The translations under genes and the position numbers were made by a program. Below, piece by piece: positions 52,122 through 60,164 of a stretch of DNA of 64,000 bases (position 1 is the first letter of the stretch; the number at the start of each line of letters is the position of its first letter). The notes beneath the pieces are model-generated. The model worked only from the letters and a program-made list of their open reading frames with translations. It was not told the DNA's origin and searched no databases. Origin of the DNA: QWHO01 sp021404945 (GTDB taxonomy: Bacteria; Vulcanimicrobiota; Xenobia; Xenobiales; QWHO01); assembly GCA_963169765.1 (NCBI GenBank), contig CAUJEN010000192.1, positions 1-64,000 of the forward strand, written 5' to 3'.

Positions 52122-53387
52122 TCACTCTGCTAACACCTGGGCGCAACAATAGTTCTGGGTATCCAGGTAACGTTGAGCCACGAGCATCACCCGCTCGGCA
52201 GTCACCGAGCGAATGCGGCGCGGATAGTCCTCCACGGCCGCGAAACCCGCTCCCAAGAGCTCGCACATGGCCAACCTGAAGGCCCGGGTCGATTTCCTCT
52301 GCTGGGAGATCTCAAACAGGCCCAGCATATACTTCTTGGCACGCTGCAACTCTACCGAGGAGACCGGCTCGTGGCGCAACCGCTGGAGTTGCTCGAGCAG
52401 CGCCTGGCGTGCTCGCGAGGCCTGCGCCGATGGCACCAAAGCGTAGACCTTAAAGCAACCCGAGTCAAAGCGAGCATCCAGGTTGCAGTTGACTACATAG
52501 CCCAGGCCCTGGCGGTCGCGCAGCTCAACGAAGAGGCGCGAACCCATCCCGGCCAGGATGTGATGCAAAACCTCGAAGGCATCGGCCTCCTCGGTTCCAA
52601 AGCGAGGAGCCAGGAAAGCCAGCACGACCGCCGCTTGCCTTTTCTCGCGTCGCTCGGTGCGCACGCGACGAGTCAATGGGGGAGCTTCCAGCACGCCACT
52701 CGAGGGGGACCAGCCCGAAGGCTCGCAGCCCGCGAACACCTCGTCCACCAGCTCACACACGCGCTCGGGGCACTGATCGCCCACAACCGAGAGGACAAGC
52801 CGGTCAGGAGTGAAGGTCCGCCGATGCCAGGCAACCAGATCAGCCCGAGTCCAACGCTCCACGCTAGAGCGGACGCCCCGAATCGGGAAACGATAGGGAT
52901 GACGACGATAGAGTACTGCCTCGGCCAGCTCCATCGACCAGGCCAGCGTGTCCTCAGGACGCCGACTCAACTCGAGCATCAGGTTGCGTCGCTCGCGCTC
53001 GAGCTCGTCCTGCTCGAACGCTGGCCAGCGGAGGCACTCGACCAGAAGCCGCAAGCCCGTCTCGAAATGGCGCGATAGAAGGGTCAGACTGGCCCCGAAC
53101 AGATCCTTGGCGGCGAACGGCGAGAATGCCGCCCCCACAAACTCGAAGGCCTCGGCCACCTCTTCCGAGCTGCGCGAGCGGGTGCCGCGGGCCGACAAAC
53201 GCTGAGTAAAGTAGGAAAGGCCCTGGCGGGATGTCGTCTCAAACCGGGTTCCTCCCAAGAAGCTGGCCGTGACGGCCGTGACGGGAGAGGCATGGTCCTC
53301 ACGCAGGATCAGCCTCAGGCCTCCAGGCCCGACCCAACAGAGCGGAGGAGGTGCGGCCCGCTGGCGCGGGCGGCGCTCGCTGCTCAC
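52122..53387 (-). CDS. M16 peptidase-like subunit, inactive type
   Basis: The 421-residue protein has the two-domain M16B fold, but the HxxEH zinc motif is replaced: Y59-F-T-Q-R63 (QGLSYFTQRL) stands where H-x-x-E-H should be. It keeps the R/Y substrate-binding motif in its second domain (ELRDRQGLGYVVNCNLD). This is the arrangement of the non-catalytic partner in heterodimeric M16 enzymes, such as alpha-MPP or Sphingomonas pairs. The start overlaps the active partner gene by 4 bases. Its job would be to bind peptide with the active subunit. Confidence 0.93.
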   Translation of the reverse strand: MSSERRPRQRAAPPPLCWVGPGGLRLILREDHASPVTAVTASFLGGTRFETTSRQGLSYFTQRLSARGTRSRSSEEVAEAFEFVGAAFSPFAAKDLFGASLTLLSRHFETGLRLLVECLRWPAFEQDELERERRNLMLELSRRPEDTLAWSMELAEAVLYRRHPYRFPIRGVRSSVERWTRADLVAWHRRTFTPDRLVLSVVGDQCPERVCELVDEVFAGCEPSGWSPSSGVLEAPPLTRRVRTERREKRQAAVVLAFLAPRFGTEEADAFEVLHHILAGMGSRLFVELRDRQGLGYVVNCNLDARFDSGCFKVYALVPSAQASRARQALLEQLQRLRHEPVSSVELQRAKKYMLGLFEISQQRKSTRAFRLAMCELLGAGFAAVEDYPRRIRSVTAERVMLVAQRYLDTQNYCCAQVLAE

Positions 53388-54661
53388 GATCCAACCGGCC
53401 GGTAGCGCACCAGACAGACGTTCTCTCGAGTCAAATAGCGACGGGAAGCCGTCAGCAAAGCCTCCTGATCAACCTGAGTCAGGTGGGCCACGTACTGGTC
53501 GGCCAGGCTGAAGTCTCCCATCATTTCGTAGTATCCCAGCTTGCGACCCTGACCTTCGACCGTTTCCTGCGCCATCACGAAGCTGGCCTCGGCTTGATTC
53601 TTGGCCCGCACCAGCTCGCGTTCGCTCACTCCGTCTTGGGCCAGCAGCGCCAGCTCAACCCAAAGGGCCTCCTCCACTTCCTCAAATCGTTCTGCTGCCA
53701 GGACCGCCTCGACAACCAACAGACCCGGGTCCCGCTCAATCATGGTGCCGGCCTTGATCTGGCTGACCAGGCCACCCCGTTCGCGCAACGAGCGTCCCAA
53801 CCTGGAAGAGCGCCCGCGTCCAAGCACCGAAGACAGCAGGTCGCAGGCATAGGCGGCCGGGTCGGCCAACCCGGGTATCGAAAAACCCAGTTGGAGATGT
53901 CCGGTATTGATCGGACCCTCCAGATCAACAGCACGAAAGCCTGTCCCGCCGCGAAAGGGGCGAGCGAACCTGGGGGTAGCCGGGCCGAGCGCCCAGTTGC
54001 CCATGACACGACTGACCGACTCCAGCACCAGCTCGGATTCGACTTCACCGACAACCACCACAGCCAGGTTGGAGGCTCCATAATACCGCTCATAGTGGCC
54101 TCGAAGCAGCTCGGGACTGAGCCCCTGCAGAGTATTCTCACGCCCCAACACGGGACGACCGTACGGATGGTCAGGAAAGGCCAGTGCCAGCAGGTGCTCG
54201 AAACAAAAAGCATCGGGGCGGTCTTGATACATCCGCAGCTCCTGGCGAATGACCTGCTCCTCCCGCCGGCACTCCGCCTCCAAAAAGCCGGGCGAACCGA
54301 TGGCCCGAGCCAGCAGGGTGAGTCCGGCCTGGAAGTGCCGACTGGGCAAGACGACCCAGTAACAGGTGCACTCATGGGTCGTGAAGCCGTTGAGGTGCCC
54401 CCCGAGCTCGTGCAAAGAACGGGCCAGGGCGCCCTCGCCCTGATCACCGGAGGACTTGAAGAGCAGGTGCTCTACGAAGTGCGAGATACCGAGCTGGTCG
54501 GCGGGGTCGTCGACAGAGCCGACTCCGACCCAGAGACCGACGCTCACCACCCGGGTTGGATAGACCTCTTTGACCAGCAACCGGACTCCGTTGGGCAACT
54601 CGGCTCGAACGACATCCGAAGCCAGGGTGGCAAAAGGAACCTGCGACTCGTTGCTGCTCAT
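53384..54661 (-). CDS. M16 zinc peptidase, active subunit
   Basis: The 425-residue protein has the inverted zinc motif H61-F-V-E-H65 (GISHFVEHLLFK) and the downstream Glu in EEQVIRQELRMYQD. Its R/Y motif is changed (RERGGLVSQIKAG, where a Tyr is expected), which complements the neighbouring subunit that has R/Y but no zinc site. Together the two genes look like one obligate heterodimeric M16B peptidase that degrades short peptides. Coupled by a 4-base overlap; the upstream promoter region is shared with the divergent infC promoter. Confidence 0.95.
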   Translation of the reverse strand: MSSNESQVPFATLASDVVRAELPNGVRLLVKEVYPTRVVSVGLWVGVGSVDDPADQLGISHFVEHLLFKSSGDQGEGALARSLHELGGHLNGFTTHECTCYWVVLPSRHFQAGLTLLARAIGSPGFLEAECRREEQVIRQELRMYQDRPDAFCFEHLLALAFPDHPYGRPVLGRENTLQGLSPELLRGHYERYYGASNLAVVVVGEVESELVLESVSRVMGNWALGPATPRFARPFRGGTGFRAVDLEGPINTGHLQLGFSIPGLADPAAYACDLLSSVLGRGRSSRLGRSLRERGGLVSQIKAGTMIERDPGLLVVEAVLAAERFEEVEEALWVELALLAQDGVSERELVRAKNQAEASFVMAQETVEGQGRKLGYYEMMGDFSLADQYVAHLTQVDQEALLTASRRYLTRENVCLVRYRPVGS

Positions 54662-54712
54662 GCCTGATTGTCTGAAGGTTTTGAGCCGTGCGGCAACGCT
54701 CCTGCAGCTCGA

Positions 54713-54741
54713 TTGACGTACCTCAGGGGGTACGCTATACT
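54713..54741 (+). promoter_or_regulatory. Promoter of infC-rpmI-rplT
   Basis: TTGACG (54713-54718) and TATACT (54736-54741) are separated by exactly 17 bases. Transcription should start near 54748, giving a leader of about 245 bases before infC. Confidence 0.88.
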
Positions 54742-54935
54742 TTGGACGAATTTTGCAGGCAGGATGCTGCTAAAAGGCTTCAGAACGGGGCCGCATCCAC
54801 AGCCAGCCGACTTCGAAAACAGAATCATTGGCCAGCCAAGCAGGAGACACCGCTCTTCTCACCCTGAAGCGACCGAGCGACAGAGGTTCAAGGCCCTGAC
54901 CCGACGACGGCCCGGCCGACCGTCGGTGATTTGGC

Positions 54936-54972
54936 GCGAGCGGATCTGTTGCAGCCGCTCGCTTTTCATTTT
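54936..54972 (+). terminator. Attenuator in the infC leader
   Basis: An 8-bp perfect GC-rich stem (54936-54943 with 54955-54962), an 11-base loop and TTTTCATTTT. It lies only 22 bases before the infC start, inside the transcript. Upstream leader sequences (about 54900-54930, CG-rich complementary repeats) could form an alternative structure. This is the layout of the L20-controlled leader of infC operons in Bacillus, which is probably the same mechanism here, by inference. Confidence 0.8.
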
Positions 54973-54993
54973 GGAAAGGGCTGAGGTGATCGT

Positions 54994-55509
54994 ATTACCA
55001 AAGAACTGAGGGTCAACGAACAGATCCGCGCCCGAGAGGTCCGACTCATTGACGAGGCGGGCAACCAGCTCGGCATCATGTCTCCCCGTGAGGCGATGCG
55101 GATAGCCAAGGAAAAGGAACTTGACCTGGTAGAGGTTTCTCCTCACTCGAACCCACCGGTATGCCGCTTTCTCGACTATGGTCGTTGGAAGTATGAAAAT
55201 GCCAAGAAGGGTCGAGAGTCCAGGGCCAAGCGCAAAGGCGCCGAGCTGCGCGAGGTCAAGCTGCGCCCCAAGATCGATGAGCATGATTACATGGTCAAGA
55301 GCAGAATGGTGCAGCGCCTCCTGGAAGAAGGCGACAAGGTCAAGGTCACAATGATGTTCCGCGGTCGCGAGGTGGTTCACGCCCACATCGCGCTCAAGCT
55401 TCTGGAAAAGGTCTTCAACGACGCGATCGAACTGGCCGTGATCGAGAAGAAGCCGACTCTGGAAGGCCGCAACATGACAATGATCCTGGCTCCCAAGACG
55501 GACAACTGA
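54994..55509 (+). CDS. infC: Translation initiation factor IF-3, ATT start
   Basis: The frame is open from 54985 to the stop at 55509. The first ATG (55078) would remove ~28 residues of the N domain. An ATT at 54994 gives TKELRVNEQIRAREVRLID, the full IF-3 N-terminus, and 171 residues in total. GAGGTGA lies just upstream. An ATT start is the classic infC feature: IF-3 disfavours it and so limits its own synthesis. Motifs: NPPVCRFLDYGRWKYE linking the domains and the C domain with KVTMMFRGREVVH. IF-3 keeps ribosomal subunits apart and proofreads starts. Confidence 0.93.
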   Translation: MTKELRVNEQIRAREVRLIDEAGNQLGIMSPREAMRIAKEKELDLVEVSPHSNPPVCRFLDYGRWKYENAKKGRESRAKRKGAELREVKLRPKIDEHDYMVKSRMVQRLLEEGDKVKVTMMFRGREVVHAHIALKLLEKVFNDAIELAVIEKKPTLEGRNMTMILAPKTDN

Positions 55510-55567
55510 CGGACACCCTCCCCCCTCCCTGAACAGTCTAAGGTCCCGATTGAGGAAAGGAGTCGCT

Positions 55568-55774
55568 ATGCCCAAAATCCGTACCCGCAAGTCGGTCGCC
55601 AAGCGCATCCGCGTGACCGGAAGCGGAAAAATCAAGCGTATGCGCGAGTTCTCCGGGTGTCATCACATCCGTGAGAAGAAGTCGCCCAAGCGGACCCGCA
55701 AGTTCCGCAAAACCACCCTGGCCAGCCCTTCGGACGTCAAGCGTCTGATGGTCCAGGTCCCTTACGCCTTCTAG
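55568..55774 (+). CDS. rpmI: Ribosomal protein bL35
   Basis: The ATG with AAGGAG upstream gives 68 residues: a basic protein starting PKIRTRKSVAKR, with GSGKIKRMREFSGCHHI in the middle, typical of bL35. It lies 58 bases after infC and 21 bases before rplT. Component of the large subunit. Confidence 0.96.
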   Translation: MPKIRTRKSVAKRIRVTGSGKIKRMREFSGCHHIREKKSPKRTRKFRKTTLASPSDVKRLMVQVPYAF

Positions 55775-55795
55775 CTCGAGAACAGGAGAGTCACC

Positions 55796-56167
55796 ATGCC
55801 CAGAGTCAAGCGAGGGGTCAACTCCCTCAAAAAGCGTCGCACCCTGATGAAGGCTGTCAAAGGGATGCGGGGAGCCCGCAGCCGCCGCATCAGTTGCGCT
55901 CAGGAAGCCATCCTGCACGCCATGTCCTATGCCTATCGGGACCGTCGGACCAAAAAGCGCGACTTCCGTAAGCTTTGGATCGCGCGCATCAACGCGGCCG
56001 CGCGCTCCAATGGCCTGTCCTATAGCCGAATGATGAACGGTTTGAAGCAAGCCGGCGTGGCCGTCAACCGCAAGATCCTTGCTGAGCTGGCGGTGCAGGA
56101 TCAGCAGGCCTTTGCCCGCTTCGCCGAGGTGGCGCGTAAGGGCCTGGAGAGCGCGGTCAAAGCCTGA
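55796..56167 (+). CDS. rplT: Ribosomal protein bL20
   Basis: The 123-residue basic protein begins PRVKRGVNSLKKRRTLMK and has the SYAYRDRRTKKRDFRKLWIARINAA block and the NRKILAELAVQD end, all typical of bL20. It is an early assembly protein of the large subunit and, in many bacteria, a repressor that binds the infC leader. Its stop overlaps the likely CTG start of the YcaO gene. Confidence 0.97.
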   Translation: MPRVKRGVNSLKKRRTLMKAVKGMRGARSRRISCAQEAILHAMSYAYRDRRTKKRDFRKLWIARINAAARSNGLSYSRMMNGLKQAGVAVNRKILAELAVQDQQAFARFAEVARKGLESAVKA

Positions 56168-57765
56168 CCCGTCACCCTTTCCGGCACATCATTCCGCTTA
56201 GCGGTGAGCGGATTCTCTGGACTGACGGCCTGGGCTTCGAGGCCGTCAGCCACGCACCGAGCATCCACAAGGTGCTCGGTTCTCTTTTGGAGCTGAAATC
56301 AGGCCATCCGCTGGTGGAGGTGTTGCTCGAGCAGGGCTACCTTCTGGCCCGGCCGGTCCCCGGCCCTCGCAACGAGGAGCGGTCAGGAGGATGGCTGGCG
56401 GCTCCTGACCGTCTGCCCTGGTTGCAAGCCCTGGCCGAGCAGGGCACGCTGTGCGAGCGCTTGGATCTGGAGACGCTGTCCCGAGGCCAGGGGTTGATCG
56501 GCTGGGTGGGGGATTCTCGCCAGGCCTGGTTCTATCAGCCTCGCGCGCACGACCCCTGCCTGGAATGTTTGTTGGGGCGTTGGCGACAGGGCCTGGGGCC
56601 TCTCAAGGTCTGGTCCCACCTGCCTCTTGCCTTTGAGCCGCTGGCCGAGCACCGCCTCAAGCAACTGGCGATGGCGGCTGTGAGCCGTCCCGGAGAGATC
56701 CAGCTTCAGGAGGGTGAGCGCCACCACAGCCTGGCCTTTCTCCCGCTGCCCGGTTGCCAACGTTGCCAACCGGTCCAGTCGCCTCCCCGGCGTAGCTGGC
56801 TGGGCCATCGCCTGGCCATCGTCAAATCGGTCCATCGCTGGGCAGGCAGCCAGCCCCCCGTCTATGAGGCTCGTCTCCACCAGGGAGCCGTCACCGGTCT
56901 TCTGCCTTTTCCGGCCGGGGCCGGATGCGCAGGCGATCTCCGCCAGGCACGCCGCTCCGCCCTGGCGGAGGCCCTGGAGCGCTACTCGGCCGCTTGCCTG
57001 CCTCCTGACGTCGAGCTGGCTCTGGCCCAGGATCACGAGCTTTGGAGATCTCCCTTCACGAGCGAGCAATTGGACCGACCCGGGTTCGGATACTCCCGGC
57101 CCGCTTTCGAGCCCCAGCTGGCGCTGGCGGTCCGGGAAATGGGAACCCGCCGGCTTGTCCTGGCTCCTCTTTCCCGGGTGCTGCTCACTCCTCGGCCCCC
57201 TGAGCCCCGATTCTACCCCTGCCTCTCGCACGGCCTGGCAGCCGGTACCAGCCTCAAGCGAGCCCTGCGTCACGCCATTTTGGAGCTGCGCGAGCGCCAT
57301 GCCGTGGCTCGATTCTGGCTCCACGGCGAAGCCCAGGAGCTTGGGCCCGAGTTGTGGGCCATCCACGAGACGGTGGTGGCCCTGGTGCGCGACCAACAGG
57401 GACGGCCGGCCTTCGGCTCGGCCGCCGGCCCTGGCTCACTTGAGAGGGCGCGCTGCGAGGCTCTGCACAACCTGGCCTGGCTGCAGCGCGTCGGCCCCCC
57501 CACCACCACCGAGATGCCCCGGAGCTACCGCGAGCACCTGGCCTACTACTGGCACAACCCCGAACGATTGCGCCTGCCCAACCTTAGAGCCCCCGCCCCT
57601 CGGCCGGGCGGCTCGCTCTATTGGCGCGAGCTCACCCCTCCCGACGTGGCCGCCATCGGGCTTCGAGTGGTGCGAGTCATCGCTCCCAACCTGCTCTATC
57701 CCCCGCCATGCCACGACGAGTGGCCCCAAGGGCAAAGCCCGGTGCAGCCCCATCCTTTCGGCTAA
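56164..57765 (+). CDS. YcaO cyclodehydratase with N-terminal leader-binding-like domain (TOMM type)
   Basis: The first standard start (GTG 56272) gives 497 residues, but the frame is open to a CTG at 56164 whose TGA overlap ends rplT (CTGA). The upstream 36 codons encode TRHPFRHIIPLSGERILWTD, the opening of the winged-helix precursor-binding domain of TOMM E1-like/YcaO fusions, so I extend to 533 residues. The CxxC pairs follow (HDPCLECLLGRW and GCQRCQP). The YcaO domain has ALAEALERYSAA and LRHAILELRERHAV (ATP/Mg Glu residues) and the C-terminal IGLRVVRVIAPNL and PHPF tail. Such enzymes make thiazol(in)e/oxazol(in)e in peptides. No dehydrogenase or precursor gene is seen nearby. Confidence 0.85.
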   Translation: MTRHPFRHIIPLSGERILWTDGLGFEAVSHAPSIHKVLGSLLELKSGHPLVEVLLEQGYLLARPVPGPRNEERSGGWLAAPDRLPWLQALAEQGTLCERLDLETLSRGQGLIGWVGDSRQAWFYQPRAHDPCLECLLGRWRQGLGPLKVWSHLPLAFEPLAEHRLKQLAMAAVSRPGEIQLQEGERHHSLAFLPLPGCQRCQPVQSPPRRSWLGHRLAIVKSVHRWAGSQPPVYEARLHQGAVTGLLPFPAGAGCAGDLRQARRSALAEALERYSAACLPPDVELALAQDHELWRSPFTSEQLDRPGFGYSRPAFEPQLALAVREMGTRRLVLAPLSRVLLTPRPPEPRFYPCLSHGLAAGTSLKRALRHAILELRERHAVARFWLHGEAQELGPELWAIHETVVALVRDQQGRPAFGSAAGPGSLERARCEALHNLAWLQRVGPPTTTEMPRSYREHLAYYWHNPERLRLPNLRAPAPRPGGSLYWRELTPPDVAAIGLRVVRVIAPNLLYPPPCHDEWPQGQSPVQPHPFG

Positions 57766-57866
57766 TGTAGAAGTCCGGCCGCAAACCCCCATGTGGTGTC
57801 GGAGGAGAGCCACGCTCTCGGGGGCCTCCGCCACCACAAGATATTGTGGGCGGCTGGACTTCTAGC
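57766..57866. repeat. Hairpin element, module 1, copy B
   Basis: Copy of 36152-36256. The outer stem pairs 57770-57782 with 57850-57862; the position of the single G-T pair is shifted by one compared with copy A, so pairing is kept through exchange. The inner stem pairs 57792-57798 with 57832-57838. It begins directly after the YcaO stop codon, as copy A begins directly after the Ala/Gly-rich gene stop. Confidence 0.9.
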
Positions 57867-57882
57867 ACAATATGTCGGCGTC

Positions 57883-57921
57883 GCGCAGCCGGAAAACTTT
57901 GTCAGGGGGTTCAGACTGCGC
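57883..57921. repeat. Hairpin module 4, copy B (decayed)
   Basis: The left arm (57883-57894) is identical to that of copy A. The right arm (57910-57921) has two changes that break pairs, leaving 10 of 12. In copy B module 4 follows module 1 after ~16 bases, without modules 2 and 3. The phage pieces begin ~35 bases downstream. Confidence 0.8.
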
Positions 57922-57955
57922 TAGAGATCACCCTGACACTCCGAGAGGTATAGAC

Positions 57956-58296
57956 GTGCTCGAAGCAGATATCCAGCTCGTCAAGAGCGCCAACCATCCA
58001 ACCACCGATGATGCCACCGCTGGCGGCGCTTCCACCTCGACCGAGATCACCAACGCCGCCACGGGTGAGTGGATTACCCGAATGACCGCCCCGTCCTCGG
58101 GCGACCTGGACGACGATGCTGAGTCTCAGTACCAGGAAGCCTACCTGAAGAACACCCACGGCGCCGACTCTCTAGCCGACTTTGGAGTCTACGTGGATAA
58201 CCTGCTGGCCATTCCCGCCGCGCCCGGCGTGATGAAGGGCCAATCCAGCAGCGCCAGCGACGACTCCAGCAAGGAACTCAAGTTCTGGCTGACAGC
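57956..58296 (+). pseudogene. Phage structural protein, 5' part
   Basis: A GTG at 57956 with AGAGG 7 bases upstream starts a frame of about 110 plausible residues (VLEADIQLVKSANHPTTDD, later AYLKNTHGADSLADFGVYVDN). The pattern resembles a protein family found in the structural modules of contractile-tailed phages, but I cannot name it. After about base 58290 the frame enters sequence that reads better on the other strand, so the gene is cut. Confidence 0.55.
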
Positions 58297-58410
58297 AGCT
58301 TGCCGGTGTAGGTCTCCCCGTTACTGGCGTCTACCTCAGTGGTGTTGCCTCGGGTCTGGACCTCGGTCTCCCAGGCCTCGCACTCCTCGAGCGTCAGGCC
58401 GCGAGCAGGA
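58297..58410 (-). pseudogene. Inverted phage gene fragment
   Basis: On the minus strand ~35 residues read ARGLTLEECEAWETEVQTRG, then TTEVDASNGETYTGKL. The plus-strand frame here is Cys/Arg/Pro-rich and unlike coding sequence. No start or stop is seen on the minus strand, so it is an internal piece of an unknown gene. The edges are approximate. Confidence 0.45.
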
Positions 58411-59166
58411 TGCTGCCTCTGCGACCGAGCAGGTCGAAGCTGCAGCCTCCCGGCTGAAGGAAGCCGAGCAAGAGCTGGCCGAGTGCGCGACCTTCGACAT
58501 GGACAACCTGGTCGCCCTGCACAACCTGATTCGCGCGACCGAGAGCAACCTCCAGCAAACCCGCAACATGCGCCGGGACGTGGCAGGCGGAACCAAGCGT
58601 CTGGACGACACCGCTCTCGTTGTCGGCAAGGCCCTCAGCGGGTCGCTGGAGGGTTTCGAGTCTCTTCGCAACGAGTACGGCATCAGCTCCGCCGAGCTCA
58701 AGAAATACGGGGCTGTCCTCAACACTACCGGTGGGATCAGCGTGCGCAGTTCGGCCGACCTGGACAAGGCGCGCCAAGCCCTGCTGGCCATCATTAACCT
58801 CAATTTCGGCGGCGCCATCGAGCGCCAGGCACAGACCCTGCAGGGCGCCATGAGCAACGCAGCCGACTCGATTGACGTGCTCTTTGCTCGCATCGGAGAT
58901 GACCTGGCGCCCGCTGCAAAGCTGGCCAGCGTCGCCTTTTCTGGCCTGGTGAACGGAATCTCTGGGATAGATGAGGGAGTCCGGGGGGCTGTCGTGGCGG
59001 GTGGACTCCTGTCCGCGATCCTGATCGGGGTGGCCGGAGCCAGCCTGGGAACCGTGGTGGCTCTGCAAGCGCTGAGCATCCAGCTCGAGCGAATGGCTGC
59101 CGGAAGCGCGGCTGCAGGCCTCTCGGCCAGAGCGTTGTCGGGTTCCCTGGCTCTGCTTGGGCGAGC
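58411..59166 (+). pseudogene. Phage tail tape measure protein, internal fragment
   Basis: About 245 residues: a helical stretch (AAASRLKEAEQELAECATFD), then repeats such as LEGFESLRNEYGISSAELKK, ISVRSSADLDKARQALLAI and AIERQAQTLQGAMSNAADSI, and a hydrophobic region (GAVVAGGLLSAILIGVAGAS). This style (helices with a membrane-like segment) is typical of tape measure proteins, which set tail length. No start or stop belongs to it. The frame changes at about 59166 into an opposite-strand gene. Confidence 0.65.
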
Positions 59167-59459
59167 TGGGAATATACCGCCCCAGCGTCCGAGCGGTGCG
59201 CGTCTCGGCCCCGGCCCTGGGTCGTGACAATGGGGTCTTCGAGGAGGAGTTTGTCCACCTCCTGGACCACCTGCTCGGCAGTCGCGGCCTGAACCCGGAC
59301 AGGACGCTTTCCAATGGACACGGGATCACTCCCGGCCTCCTGGAGTATGGCCAGCAGATTCACGAGCTTTTCCAGGACCCCAAGCACCACGTCACAGACT
59401 ACGCGGGCAAGAACCACTGGGAGTTCCTGGATGGCCGGAACCAGCTCGAATAGCGGCAT
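59167..59459 (-). pseudogene. Phage gene, 5' part
   Basis: An ATG at 59459 (minus) with GGAGGAGGAAGAAGG upstream starts ~95 residues (MPLFELVPAIQELPVVLARV, later EVDKLLLEDPIVTTQGRG) before the sequence turns into the antisense of the tape measure piece. It lies 21 bases after the stop of the next upstream fragment, as in a normal phage operon. Family unknown. Confidence 0.5.
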
Positions 59460-59480
59460 GGCCTTCTTCCTCCTCCAGGG

Positions 59481-59660
59481 CTACTCACGGAAAGATTGTC
59501 CCGGGGCCGGGCCGGTGCGGCGCTTCTGCTCGATTCTCCGACCCAGCTTGTTGACCACGGCGTCCACCAGGCGGTTGACCTCGGGGTCGCTCAGGCGCCC
59601 GAACTGCCCGTCCACGCTGATGGTGGTGTTGTAGATCTTCGAGCCGTCAGGACGTAGCTC
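59481..59660 (-). pseudogene. Probable phage tail protein C-terminus
   Basis: On the minus strand ~59 residues end at TAG 59481-59483: RPDGSKIYNTTISVDGQFGR, then LSDPEVNRLVDAVVNKLGRRIEQKRR. This resembles the end of a tape measure or related tail protein. The 5' part is missing; at 59660 the sequence switches to a plus-strand gene. Confidence 0.5.
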
Positions 59661-59779
59661 AGTCGATTCGGTTCTACATCACCGATGGAGCCGAGCTATT
59701 GCGCGAAGAGGACCCGGCCGTCTATAATTTGGTCGAGAAGTGGTTTCAAGCCAGCTTCTGGACTGAGGTTTTGCCGTGA
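59661..59779 (+). pseudogene. Phage gene, 3' end
   Basis: A plus-strand frame ends at TGA 59777-59779 and encodes ~38 residues (IRFYITDGAELLREEDPAVY, then KWFQASFWTEVLP). Its stop overlaps the GTG of the next gene (GTGA), so the two are natural neighbours. The start is absent. Confidence 0.5.
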
Positions 59780-60090
59780 AGGTGTACCGCTACGAAGAAA
59801 CGGATACGCACTGGATCGAGATCGTCCGCCCGGACGAGCTCTTCGACCTGTCGACTGTCGACCAGCCTGGCGATGGAAGGCCGGAGCCTGGCGGGTCACT
59901 CGGGTCTCACGAGTGGATGCTCAAAGCCGACCATATCCTCACTGGCCGGCGAGAGGTCTATGCGAATGCCTACCTGAAGGCTGCCTGGTCCCTCGATCGC
60001 ATCAGGCGCATGAACGAGCGGAACGGCAACGATACCTGGGAGGCCGACGCCGGCCACCTCGAGCAAGTCCGACAGCTCTCCAAGACATAG
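59776..60090 (+). CDS. Small phage protein of unknown function
   Basis: The GTG start overlaps the previous stop. The 104-residue product (KVYRYEETDTHWIEIVRPDE at the start, then HEWMLKADHILTGRREVYAN) appears complete and is followed by a terminator. It is hydrophilic and helical near the end. I do not recognise it. Confidence 0.6.
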   Translation: MKVYRYEETDTHWIEIVRPDELFDLSTVDQPGDGRPEPGGSLGSHEWMLKADHILTGRREVYANAYLKAAWSLDRIRRMNERNGNDTWEADAGHLEQVRQLSKT

Positions 60091-60109
60091 CCCACAGTCA
60101 TCTCTGAGT

Positions 60110-60138
60110 AAAAAGCCCCGCAAACTTCGGGGCTTTTT
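60110..60138 (+). terminator. Rho-independent terminator
   Basis: An 11-bp perfect stem (60110-60120 with 60128-60138) has a 7-base loop, and its T-rich right arm serves as the tail. It separates the small gene from the head gene cluster. Confidence 0.92.
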
Positions 60139-60164
60139 CATTTCCCCGAAAGGAGTCCCGCCCG

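Noticed and set aside
54668..55009. 113-codon plus-strand open frame ahead of infC
   Set aside because: It lies in the infC leader and spans the promoter and attenuator; no ribosome-binding site.
57872..59227. A single 451-residue phage protein
   Set aside because: The frame stays open by chance across two orientation switches; composition changes sharply at 58290-58410 and again near 59166.
58394..59329. 311-codon minus-strand open frame
   Set aside because: Mostly antisense of the tape measure fragment; only its upstream end belongs to a real minus-strand gene in another frame.
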